The position numbers and the translations under genes were made by a program. From the NCBI RefSeq assembly GCF_003171715.1, contig NZ_QGHL01000007.1, forward strand, positions 620,001 through 684,000: 64,000 nt of DNA, written 5' to 3'. Origin of the DNA: Novosphingobium meiothermophilum. Lineage in GTDB: Bacteria; Pseudomonadota; Alphaproteobacteria; Sphingomonadales; Sphingomonadaceae. The notes below the pieces were generated by a model. It was given only the letters and a program-made list of their open reading frames with translations. It made no database searches and was not told where the DNA came from. The number at the start of each line of letters is the position of its first letter. Within the stretch, counting starts at the first letter, position 1. This document shows positions 1 to 8,736 of the stretch, piece by piece.

Positions 1-45
1 CCGCGCAAAGCAGACTCGCTTGAAGCCAGCGAAACAATTGCGGGA

Positions 46-2517
46 ATGGCGACACCGGCGCATGAAATGGCCACCGCAGATGCCCCGCAGGCAAATGCTT
101 GCCCGGTCGGGACGCCCAGCGCCGGCGCCGGGTGGCCCGGCCTGATACCCGCCATCGTGGCAGCCGCCATTGTGATTGGCTGGACAGCGTTCTTCGTGCA
201 CGTGGCCATAATGCCCCAGACCGAGCCGATCCTGCCCCAGCATTGGGCATGGTGGATCAGTCAGTGGGCCGTGCCGGTCCTGCTCGTGATGGTCACGTTT
301 CTGCTGTTCATGCGCACCAGTCGCAAGGAGGCCGCAAGGTTCGCTGATGTGGCCGCCGGGCTGTCGCGCGAATCGGAGCGGCTTGAGCAGCGCCTTCTAT
401 CGATCAATACCGAGCTGTCGCTGGCGCGTGATTTCGTGGCGGCGCAATCGCGCGATCTGGAAACGCTGGGCCGCGTGGCGGTTGAGCGTCTGTCCGCGAA
501 CGCCAGTCACCTTGAAAATCTTGTATCCCGCAACGGCATGCAGGTTGACCAGATTGCGCAGGTCTCCACCGCCGCGCTCGACAACATGGAAAAGCTGCGC
601 GGCCAGTTGCCGGTCATTGCCAATGCGGCCAAGGACGTAACCAACAATATCGGCAATGCCGGGCGCACGGCCCATCTCCAGCTTGAAGAGCTGGTTTCAG
701 GCTTCCAGCGCCTCAACGAGTTTGGTCTGGCCAGCGAACGTCAGGTCAATTCCTTCCGTGAACGGGTGGATGCTGCGCTTGAACGCTTTTCCGCCTCCGC
801 CGAAAGCCTTGCAAGGCTGGCGGAAGATCGTTTCGAGGCGCTCTCGCGGCAAAGTGCGGATCATCTTGCCCTCCTCTCAAGCGCGGAACAGGACGCGCTC
901 GACCGCTGGCAGGAGCGTTCCGCCATGCAGGCAGCGTCGCTTCGGGAAGCGTTCGCAGAGCTATCGGCCAGTCACGAGGGGCTGGTTGCCGATGCGGCCG
1001 GAAGGCTTTCCCGGTTCGAGGACGCGGCGCGCTCGCTCACCGCGATGCTGGAGCAGGAGGCCAAGGCCCTTGACGATGAGCTTGCGCGCAGGCGCGCCGA
1101 TGCCGAGGCGCAGGCGGCGGCTCTGCGCACCGCGCTCGACGTCCGCCTTTGCGCGATGGATGCCGCCATCGAACAGCGCCGTCTTGCCATGGAGCAGGCC
1201 GCGGCCGAAGCGGCAGACGCGCTTGCCGCAAAACTTGCCGGGTTTGATCAGGCCATCGACGCACAGCGCAAGGCGCATCTGGTCGAGGTGGAGACTATTG
1301 CCGGACGGATCGAGGAAATCGCACAAAAAATTAAAGGTTTCTCCAGCGTTCTTCAGGAATCGGACAAGCAGGGAGCGCAGACGGCCGCGCTGCTCGACAG
1401 GGCCATGGCCGATCTCAACGCGCGATTGGGCGAAGTGCGCCATGCACTTTCGGGAACAGACCTTCAGCTTGGGGAACTGACGGATTCGGCTGTCAGGCTG
1501 CTGGAACTGGTGCAGGCCGGAAGCGAGCACACCCGGACCCAGATGCCCGAAGCGCTGCGCAGCACCGAAGCCGGGCTCAAGGGTTTGGAAAACCGCATCT
1601 TCACGCTGCGCGACACCTTGCGCGAAGCTGGAGACGGCGGGCGGACTCTTTCGGAAACAGTGGGTTCGGTGCGCAACGATGTTGCCGCCTCGCTGAAAGA
1701 CATCGAAGCGGCGCAGAAGGTGCTGGCAAACCATGCCGCAAGGCGCAAGAGCGAGCTGGACGCGCTCAGGCAGGCGCTGGCAGATGCCCGCAGCGAAGGG
1801 GAAGCCGTTTCCGCCAGCATCGAAGCGCGGCTTGCCGGCGCCATATCCCAGCTTGCGGATGCGGCGGCAACGGCGGGGCAATCCCTTCAGGCAGGCACGG
1901 CAGAAGAGATCGAGGCTCTCGCCCGGCAACTTGGCGACCAGACGAGCGAGGCCATGAGCCGTGTGCTCAGAGGCCGCGCCGCCGAACTCGTGGGGCGGCT
2001 TGAAGAAGCCATCGATGCGGCTGCTTCCGCGAGCCGGGATACCGTGATCGAAATGCGCGATCAGCTCACCAAGGTGGATGAGCTGGCCGCCAATCTCGAA
2101 GCCCGCGTGAGGCAGGCGCGGGAACGCGCGGAAGAGCAGGTCGACAACGACTTTGCCCGGCGTGCGGCGCTCATCACCGAGTCTCTCAATTCATCGGCGA
2201 TAGACATTGCCAAAGCCCTGTCGGTCGAAGTTTCGGAAACGGCGTGGGCCTCTTATCTGCGCGGCGATCGCGGCATCTTCACGCGCCGCGCCGTGTCGCT
2301 TCTGGAGAACGCCGAAGCCAAGGCGGTTCAGGCGCATTACGAGACGGATGGAGATTTCCGCGAGCATGTGAACCGTTACATCCACGATTTCGAAGCCATG
2401 CTGCGGCAGCTGCTGTCAACGCGTGACGGTAACGCGCTGGGCGTTACGTTGCTTTCGTCAGACATGGGCAAACTCTACGTTGCGCTTGCCCAGGGGATCG
2501 AGCGACTCCGGACATGA
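46..2517 (+). CDS. Membrane-anchored long coiled-coil protein of unknown function
   Basis: I do not recognise this 823-residue protein as a named family. Two hydrophobic segments at about residues 32-54 and 70-89 should place it in the inner membrane as a hairpin. They are followed by roughly 600 residues rich in Ala, Glu, Arg, Gln and Leu with heptad-like spacing, so a very long cytoplasmic or periplasmic coiled coil is expected. The last 120 residues (about 700-823) are less repetitive and contain aromatic residues, suggesting a small folded end domain. The layout resembles proteins that scaffold envelope or chromosome structures, but that is inference only. It converges on dnaE2 26 bp away. 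The start at 46 is the first in frame; a second Met lies seven codons later. Confidence 0.75.
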   Translation: MATPAHEMATADAPQANACPVGTPSAGAGWPGLIPAIVAAAIVIGWTAFFVHVAIMPQTEPILPQHWAWWISQWAVPVLLVMVTFLLFMRTSRKEAARFADVAAGLSRESERLEQRLLSINTELSLARDFVAAQSRDLETLGRVAVERLSANASHLENLVSRNGMQVDQIAQVSTAALDNMEKLRGQLPVIANAAKDVTNNIGNAGRTAHLQLEELVSGFQRLNEFGLASERQVNSFRERVDAALERFSASAESLARLAEDRFEALSRQSADHLALLSSAEQDALDRWQERSAMQAASLREAFAELSASHEGLVADAAGRLSRFEDAARSLTAMLEQEAKALDDELARRRADAEAQAAALRTALDVRLCAMDAAIEQRRLAMEQAAAEAADALAAKLAGFDQAIDAQRKAHLVEVETIAGRIEEIAQKIKGFSSVLQESDKQGAQTAALLDRAMADLNARLGEVRHALSGTDLQLGELTDSAVRLLELVQAGSEHTRTQMPEALRSTEAGLKGLENRIFTLRDTLREAGDGGRTLSETVGSVRNDVAASLKDIEAAQKVLANHAARRKSELDALRQALADARSEGEAVSASIEARLAGAISQLADAAATAGQSLQAGTAEEIEALARQLGDQTSEAMSRVLRGRAAELVGRLEEAIDAAASASRDTVIEMRDQLTKVDELAANLEARVRQARERAEEQVDNDFARRAALITESLNSSAIDIAKALSVEVSETAWASYLRGDRGIFTRRAVSLLENAEAKAVQAHYETDGDFREHVNRYIHDFEAMLRQLLSTRDGNALGVTLLSSDMGKLYVALAQGIERLRT

Positions 2518-2543
2518 TGCGGCGGCGCTGATGCAATTTGCGC

Positions 2544-5500
2544 CTAATGGAAATCGCGTGACCGAGGGATGATCCGGATATCGCGCGGATGAGAGCGGGC
2601 ACCGGGGCCGCGCGCAGGGACCGGACGGTTGCATTCATCGGCGCGGGCGATGGGCGGCGCAAGCCGCTCGGCATCCGAAAGGGCATCAAGGCTGGCGCTG
2701 GCATCGGCCAGATGCACCGCGATGACATGAATCACCTCGTCATCGTATTCCACCCGCCCGCGCACCTCCATCAGCCGCGCGCCCATGATGACCTTGCGTT
2801 GCTTCTCCATCAGATCGGGCCAGATTACGAGATTGATGACCCCGGTCTCGTCCTCAAGCGTGATGAAGCACACGCCCTTGGCACTGCCGGGACGCTGGCG
2901 CACCAGCACCACCCCCGCCACCTGCACGCTGGCCCGATACTTGTGCTTCCTGAGGTCTGCCGCCCGCACGAAGCCCCGCTCGCCCAGCACGGGCCGCAGG
3001 AACGACAGGGGATGCGCTTTCAGCGAAAGCCGGTGCGTCTGGTAATCGGCCACGACTTCCTCCGCAAGCGGCATCATTGGCAACACGGCGCGACTGCGCT
3101 CCGCCCCTTCCGAGCGTGACGTCATGGCGGCAAAAAGAGGCAGTTCCTTCGACGCAATCAGACTGCGCGCATCCCACAGGGCTTGCCTTCGCGAAAGACC
3201 GAGCGAACCAAGCGCATCGGCGGCCGCCAGACGTTCGATCAACGCGGGCGACAACCCTGCCCGCTCCTTGATGCTGGCGGCATCGATGAACCTGCCCCCC
3301 TCGCTGCGCGCCGCGACCAGCATGGCCGCAGCATGTTCGGGAAAGCCGTCGAGCTGCCGCAACCCCAAACGCAGCGCCTGTCCTTCCTGCTCAAGCGTGC
3401 AATCCCAGTCCGAATGGTTCACATCCACCGGCAGCACGCTCACACCGTGACGGGCCGCATCGCCCACGATCTGCGCGGGGGCATAGAACCCCATGGGTTG
3501 CGAATTGAGCAGCGCACAGGCAAATGCTGCGGGATAGTGGCACTTGAGCCATGACGATACATAGACAAGATGCGCAAAGCTGGCAGCATGGCTTTCGGGA
3601 AAGCCATATTCGCCAAAGCCCTTGATCTGGTTGAAGCAGCGCGCCGCAAAATCGGGATCATATCCGCGCGCCACCATGCGGCCCACCATCATGTCCTCCA
3701 GTTCATGGACCATCCCGCGTGACCGGAAGGTGGCCATGGCCTTGCGCAGACGGTTGGCCTCAAGACTGGTGAACCTTGCCGCATCAAGCGCGATCTTCAT
3801 TGCCTGTTCCTGGAAGATCGGCACGCCCAGCGTGCGCGCCAGAATCGAGGACAGTTCATCGGGCGGGCCATGTTCGGGGCCGGGCGCGGGAATCTCCACC
3901 CTCTCCTCGCCGCGCCTGCGCTTGAGATAGGGGTGGACCATGTCGCCCTGAATCGGACCGGGGCGGACAATGGCCACCTGAATGACGAGATCATAGAAGC
4001 AGCGTGGCCGCAAACGCGGCAGCATGTTCATCTGCGCGCGGCTTTCCACCTGAAACACGCCAAGCGAATCCCCCTTGCACAGCATGTCGTAAACCGCCGG
4101 ATCCTCGCGCGGGACAGTGGCCAGTGTCAGGCTGCGGCCATGATGCTCCGACAGCAGATCGAGACATTTGCGGATGCAGGTAAGCATTCCCAGCGCCAGG
4201 ACATCGACCTTGAGAATGCCGAGCGCATCGATGTCATCCTTGTCCCATTCGATGAAGCTGCGATCGGCCATGGCGCCATTGCCGATCGGCACGGTTTCGG
4301 TCAGCGGGCCTTGCGTGAGGATAAAGCCGCCGACATGCTGCGAAAGATGGCGTGGCATTCCAATCATTTGACGAGCAATTGCAACAACGCGCCGCAAGTA
4401 GGGATCGGCATCGTCAAGCCCGCTTTCGGCGAGATTGCGTTCTTCGATGTCCTTGCCCCAGCTGCCCCATACGGTGCGCGCCAGTGCACTCGTCACGTCT
4501 TCGGACAAGCCCATCGCCTTGCCCACTTCGCGGATCGCCATGCGCGGGCGATAGTGGATGACCGTGGCGCACAGCCCGGCTCGCTGGCGGCCATAGCGAC
4601 GGTAGATATACTGGATCACTTCCTCGCGCCGCTCGTGCTCGAAATCGACGTCGATATCCGGAGGTTCCTTGCGCTCTTCGGATATAAAGCGGTCAAACAG
4701 CAGCGCGTGTTTCGCAGGATCGACCGCGGTGATGCCAAGGCAGAAACACACGGCGGAATTGGCCGCTGAGCCGCGCCCCTGACACAGGATTGGCGGATCG
4801 CAATTGCGGGCAAAATCAACGATATCCTTGATGGTCAGAAAGTAGGTTGCAAGGTTGAGCTTGCCGATCAGGGCCAGTTCGCGCCGCAGGGTTTCGGCCA
4901 CTGCATCGGGCACGCCCTCAGGATAGCGTTCGCCTGCCCCCGCCCATGTCCGATCTTCCAGCCATGACTGGGGATCATGGCCATCCGGGCAAATCTCTTC
5001 AGGATATTCATAGCGCAGTTCGGTCAGGCTGAACCGGCAGGCATCGGCCACATCACGTGCCGCCTTGATGGCATGGGGCCAGCGCCGGAACAGGCGCACC
5101 ATTTCTTCCGGCGACTTGAGGTGCCGCTCCGCATTGGGTTCGAGCAGATGGCCCGCAGCGGCAACGCTCGTCCGGTGGCGGATGGCCGTCATCACATCCT
5201 GCAACGGACGGCGATCCGGCGTGGCATAGAGCACATCGTTGGTGGCAAGCAGACAAAGCCCATGAGTGCGGGCCAGCGCATCGAGCCGCTCAATGCGGGC
5301 AATGTCATCACCCACGTGAAGATAGCTGGCGGCAAGATGCCGCAATGTGGGCAGGCTGTGGACAAGCCGGGGGAGAACTTCAGGAAAAGGCAGGGATTGG
5401 CTGTGGCCTGCCTGAGGAGAAACAGCAGGCGCTCCTCCCGGAAAGACGCGGACATTGCTTTCGGTTTCGACGGCAAACGCCTGATCCAGATCGCGCGGCG

Positions 5501-5960
5501 GAATCAGAATCAGGTGCACTCCCTCGGCATGGGCACAAAGCATGGCCAGATCGATCTCGCACACGCCCTTGGCCTGCCATTGTCCGGATCGGGTGGTCAT
5601 GCGGCCGGCGGAAATGAGGCGGCACAGGCGGCCATAAGCAGCGCGGTCCTGCGGATAGGCAAGGAAAGCCAGCCCCTCGATCGTCTCGATCCGGCAGCCA
5701 ATGACCGGGCGCAGACATGCCGCATCTGCCTCAAGATGCAGGCGCACCACGCCTGCCATGGTGTTGATATCGGCAATGCCCAGAGCATCATAACCAAGCC
5801 TGCGCGCCGTGGTGACAAGATCAACCGCGTCCGATGCACCGCGCAGGAACGAGAAGCAGCTTGCAAGGCCGAGTTCCACAAAGGCCGCAGGGGCGGGAGC
5901 ACCTCCCTCGCCAACAGGTTCGACATGACGGCGACCGGGCGTGAGTGGCCGGTCAGGCAT
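2544..5960 (-). CDS. dnaE2: Error-prone DNA polymerase DnaE2 (ImuC)
   Basis: C-family DNA polymerase alpha subunit that performs mutagenic translesion synthesis together with ImuA and ImuB after DNA damage. Length (1138 residues) fits DnaE2. An N-terminal PHP region begins near residue 28 with CFSFLRGAS, where the leading His typical of active PHP exonucleases is absent. The polymerase palm has the acidic motif PDIDVDF at about residues 434-440. Helix-hairpin-helix and OB-fold regions follow; the OB part includes GVCFITLEDETGVINLVIW near the C-terminus. Its start overlaps the stop of the upstream uracil-DNA glycosylase gene by 8 bp, so it is translated as the last gene of the radical SAM-UdgX-dnaE2 unit, not directly from the imuAB transcript. 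SOS control through the box at 8654-8668 is inferred. Confidence 0.96.
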   Translation of the reverse strand: MPDRPLTPGRRHVEPVGEGGAPAPAAFVELGLASCFSFLRGASDAVDLVTTARRLGYDALGIADINTMAGVVRLHLEADAACLRPVIGCRIETIEGLAFLAYPQDRAAYGRLCRLISAGRMTTRSGQWQAKGVCEIDLAMLCAHAEGVHLILIPPRDLDQAFAVETESNVRVFPGGAPAVSPQAGHSQSLPFPEVLPRLVHSLPTLRHLAASYLHVGDDIARIERLDALARTHGLCLLATNDVLYATPDRRPLQDVMTAIRHRTSVAAAGHLLEPNAERHLKSPEEMVRLFRRWPHAIKAARDVADACRFSLTELRYEYPEEICPDGHDPQSWLEDRTWAGAGERYPEGVPDAVAETLRRELALIGKLNLATYFLTIKDIVDFARNCDPPILCQGRGSAANSAVCFCLGITAVDPAKHALLFDRFISEERKEPPDIDVDFEHERREEVIQYIYRRYGRQRAGLCATVIHYRPRMAIREVGKAMGLSEDVTSALARTVWGSWGKDIEERNLAESGLDDADPYLRRVVAIARQMIGMPRHLSQHVGGFILTQGPLTETVPIGNGAMADRSFIEWDKDDIDALGILKVDVLALGMLTCIRKCLDLLSEHHGRSLTLATVPREDPAVYDMLCKGDSLGVFQVESRAQMNMLPRLRPRCFYDLVIQVAIVRPGPIQGDMVHPYLKRRRGEERVEIPAPGPEHGPPDELSSILARTLGVPIFQEQAMKIALDAARFTSLEANRLRKAMATFRSRGMVHELEDMMVGRMVARGYDPDFAARCFNQIKGFGEYGFPESHAASFAHLVYVSSWLKCHYPAAFACALLNSQPMGFYAPAQIVGDAARHGVSVLPVDVNHSDWDCTLEQEGQALRLGLRQLDGFPEHAAAMLVAARSEGGRFIDAASIKERAGLSPALIERLAAADALGSLGLSRRQALWDARSLIASKELPLFAAMTSRSEGAERSRAVLPMMPLAEEVVADYQTHRLSLKAHPLSFLRPVLGERGFVRAADLRKHKYRASVQVAGVVLVRQRPGSAKGVCFITLEDETGVINLVIWPDLMEKQRKVIMGARLMEVRGRVEYDDEVIHVIAVHLADASASLDALSDAERLAPPIARADECNRPVPARGPGARSHPRDIRIIPRSRDFH

Positions 5961-7407
5961 GAGACCCGGCGGCAGGTTTCGATAGCTCGGACAGCCTTGA
6001 AGCTATCTTATGCAAGTCATCGGAAAATCGGGCTTCCTCCGCCTCTCTCCCCTCGCCGTCGAGGCGCAGGAGATAGCTGGGATGCGTGGTGATCCACAGT
6101 TCGCTGCCATCATCGAGCCGATGCGCAGCCCCGCGCACCTGCTGCACGCTCACGGTTCTGCCCAGCAGACCGCGCGCCGCGCTGGCCCCCAGCGCAAGGA
6201 CAAGGCGCGGACGCACCAGCGCACGTTCGCTGTCGAGCCACCAGCGGCACGTGTCGATCTCCCTTGCCGCCGGATTGTGGTGCAGCCGCTGTTTGCCCCG
6301 GTTCTCGAACTTGAAGTGCTTGACCGCATTGGTGACATAGGTCTGCCCGATGGGAATGCCTGCCCTTTCAAGGTGCGCCCGCAACACCTGCCCGGCAGGG
6401 CCAAGGAACGGACGCCCTTCGCGTTCCTCGATGTCGCCCGGCTGTTCGCCAACGATCATCAGCGCGGAGGTTTCAGGCCCCTCGCCCATGACGGCGCGCG
6501 TGCCGTTGCAGCCGATGGCGCAGCGCCGGCAGGCAAGGATTGCCGCGCCAATGGCCTCAAGGCTCTGCGGCCGCTCGCCGGTCTCCTGCGCTCCGGCCTG
6601 AACCATCTGCGCCTCGCGGGCCTGCGCTCCGGCAATCAGTTCGGGGATAAGCGCGGCCTCAGGCAGGTTCTTCCAGTATCTGCGGGGCATTTCCTTGAGC
6701 ATCGCCCCCACCTTCAGGCGCGAAGGATTGAAGATCGCGGCGTAATATCCGCGCCACAGTGCCTCGACCGGATCGCCCGAAGGAGCATCCGCGCGACTGG
6801 CGGGCGGGCCTTCGTGCAAAGTATCGCCATCCCAGTGCAGGCTTGCGCGCGGAGTGAGGATCGACCAGCGCATGGCGGCAAAACGGCGCACGAAGAACCC
6901 GCCATTGGCGCGCAGGATGTGATGCTCCGGCTCGAACCAGGCGACATAATGCTCGCCATCCTCGTTCTCGACGCAGCGAAAACGGACAAAGGCGCGCATC
7001 TTGTGAATGTCGCGCCGCACCTGCCGGGCAAGGTCTTCCATCAGCCGCACATCGGCATCGGCCCTGTCTTCCATCAGGCGGGAATGCGACTGGAGCCGCC
7101 AGAGCACCCTGTAGAGAAGTGAAAATCTTTCAGAATCAGAATGAAGGATCACACTTTGTGCAAGTTGCAGGAAATTGCGCGAGGTGCGCGGCGGCGGTGC
7201 ATCCGGCAAGGGCGGCGGGCTGTGGCGGCTGACCTGCGCGAACAGGTCCATGCGCTGATCGGCAGGCGTTTCCCACACGATCCGGTCTGGCAGCACACCG
7301 GCGCGGATCATGCCGCGCGCGGCATCGCGCCAGCCCTCGAAATCGTCGGGTCTATCGAGCGAGACATGGAACGTCTGGGCAAGCCGCGTGTCGCACACAG
7401 GCTTCAT
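5953..7407 (-). CDS. udgX: DUF4130 domain fused to UdgX-type uracil-DNA glycosylase
   Basis: Two-part protein of 484 residues. Residues 1 to about 245 match the DUF4130 'probable DNA metabolism' domain that usually accompanies radical SAM/UDG pairs. Residues about 290-475 are a family-4-like uracil-DNA glycosylase: CRRC at 293-296 and C387 are candidate Fe-S ligands, GEQPGD at 320-325 and PFLGPAG at 333-339 form the uracil pocket, and THPSYLLR is at 441-448. The loop GKQRLH (371-376) corresponds to the KRRIH loop of mycobacterial UdgX, whose His forms a covalent bond with the abasic sugar after uracil removal; H376 is the equivalent here. The ATG overlaps the upstream radical SAM stop (ATGA), showing translational coupling. 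Confidence 0.9.
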   Translation of the reverse strand: MKPVCDTRLAQTFHVSLDRPDDFEGWRDAARGMIRAGVLPDRIVWETPADQRMDLFAQVSRHSPPPLPDAPPPRTSRNFLQLAQSVILHSDSERFSLLYRVLWRLQSHSRLMEDRADADVRLMEDLARQVRRDIHKMRAFVRFRCVENEDGEHYVAWFEPEHHILRANGGFFVRRFAAMRWSILTPRASLHWDGDTLHEGPPASRADAPSGDPVEALWRGYYAAIFNPSRLKVGAMLKEMPRRYWKNLPEAALIPELIAGAQAREAQMVQAGAQETGERPQSLEAIGAAILACRRCAIGCNGTRAVMGEGPETSALMIVGEQPGDIEEREGRPFLGPAGQVLRAHLERAGIPIGQTYVTNAVKHFKFENRGKQRLHHNPAAREIDTCRWWLDSERALVRPRLVLALGASAARGLLGRTVSVQQVRGAAHRLDDGSELWITTHPSYLLRLDGEGREAEEARFSDDLHKIASRLSELSKPAAGSHA

Positions 7408-8651
7408 CCGAAAAGCTCCAGCTGCTGGCTGCGCGCGGCGGGGGCAACAAGGCTGCGCAGGTCTGCACGGTCGGTAAGCATGACCGGGCGCCAGTCTTCG
7501 GTAACGATGAAGGGGCGCACCTTGGCGAGCGAAACGGTCAGTCTGGCGACATCGGCAAGGCGCAGCCGCCGCTGGCGGCGGGCGGTAACGATCGCATTCA
7601 CGGCCTTCACCCCCAGCCCCGGCACACGCAGCAGCTTCTCGCGCGGGGCACGGTTCACATCGACCGGAAAATCCCCGCGAAAGCGCAGTGCCCAGGCGAG
7701 CTTGGGGTCGATGTCGAGCGGCAGCATCCCGTTGCTGTCTGCGGCCTCCTGCACCTCGTGCGGGGCATAACCATAGAAGCGCATCAGCCAGTCGGACTGA
7801 TAGAGCCGATGCTCGCGCATCAAGGGAGGGCGCTTCAGCGGCAGGACGGCGCTGGCATCAGGGATCGGGCTGAAGGCGGAATAATAGACACGACGCAGGC
7901 CGAAGCGGTCATAAAGAGTGCTGGCCCGGTCGACGATATCGGCATCGGTGGCCGCATCCGCGCCGACGATCATCTGGGTGGACTGACCTGCCGGGGCAAA
8001 CTTCGGCGCATGGCGAAAGCGCTTGCGAGCGTCCCTGGCCTCGACGATGGCTTCCTTGAGCTGCCCCATCGCGCCTTCGATCTGCGGCGCGGACTTGTCG
8101 GGGGCAAGGCGCGTGAGGCCAGCCACGGTTGGCAGTTCGACATTGATCGAGACGCGATCGGCGTAAAGCCCTGCCCGGCCAACCAGTTCAGGATCGGCTT
8201 CGGGAATGGTCTTGAGATGAATATACCCACGAAAATCATGCTCTTCCCGAAGGATACGGGCAACTTCTATCAACTGCTCCATGGTATGGCTGGAGCTTTT
8301 GACAATGCCGGACGAGAGGAACAGCCCTTCGATATAGTTCCGGCGGTAGAATGAAAGCGTGAGATCCACCACTTCCTGCGGGGTGAAGCGTGCCCGGCGG
8401 GTATTCGCGCTTTTGCGGTTGATGCAGTAGTGGCAATCGAACACGCAATGATTGGTCAGCAGGATCTTGAGCAGCGAGATGCAGCGGCCATCGGGTGCAT
8501 AGGCGTGGCAGATGCCCATGCCTTCAGTCGATCCGATGCCCTTTCCGCCCTTGCTGCTGCGCTTGACCGTGCCCGATGAAGCGCAGGAAGCATCATACTT
8601 CGCGGCATCGGCAAGGATTTCAAGACGTTCAAGAACACTGTGCTGCGGCAT
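7404..8651 (-). CDS. Putative DNA modification/repair radical SAM protein
   Basis: Radical SAM enzyme of the family repeatedly found next to uracil-DNA glycosylase genes; the substrate is unknown. From Met at 8651 the protein has 415 residues. The [4Fe-4S]-binding cysteines are C69, C73 and C76 in CVFDCHYC. A Gly/Ser/Lys-rich stretch precedes them, and the C-terminal part carries a helix-hairpin-helix (LRVPGLGVKAVNAIV), consistent with DNA binding. The frame is open for 45 further codons upstream, but the start at 8651 (MPQHSVLERL) is preferred because the region before it carries a LexA box at 8654-8668. It is first in the unit with udgX and dnaE2, overlapping udgX by 4 bp. Confidence 0.9.
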   Translation of the reverse strand: MPQHSVLERLEILADAAKYDASCASSGTVKRSSKGGKGIGSTEGMGICHAYAPDGRCISLLKILLTNHCVFDCHYCINRKSANTRRARFTPQEVVDLTLSFYRRNYIEGLFLSSGIVKSSSHTMEQLIEVARILREEHDFRGYIHLKTIPEADPELVGRAGLYADRVSINVELPTVAGLTRLAPDKSAPQIEGAMGQLKEAIVEARDARKRFRHAPKFAPAGQSTQMIVGADAATDADIVDRASTLYDRFGLRRVYYSAFSPIPDASAVLPLKRPPLMREHRLYQSDWLMRFYGYAPHEVQEAADSNGMLPLDIDPKLAWALRFRGDFPVDVNRAPREKLLRVPGLGVKAVNAIVTARRQRRLRLADVARLTVSLAKVRPFIVTEDWRPVMLTDRADLRSLVAPAARSQQLELFG

Positions 8652-8653
8652 TC

Positions 8654-8668
8654 GTTCTTTATATGTTC
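8654..8668 (-). promoter_or_regulatory. LexA (SOS) box before the radical SAM-udgX-dnaE2 unit
   Basis: The plus strand reads GTTCTTTATATGTTC, a perfect GTTC-N7-GTTC, the LexA operator of alphaproteobacteria. Read in the gene direction it contains ATATAAA, a possible -10 element. The box ends only 2 bp before the start codon at 8651, so bound LexA should block transcription, and the mRNA may be nearly leaderless. Confidence 0.85.
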
Positions 8669-8736
8669 TTTTCGGGATTGGCGCCAGCCCCGACCGAGAA
8701 ACCTGAACCTCTGGGCAAGGTTCTGGCAGCAAGCGG

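Noticed and set aside
3870..4769. Plus-strand frames opposite dnaE2, up to 299 codons
   Set aside because: Low-complexity antisense reading of dnaE2 with no start context or family resemblance.
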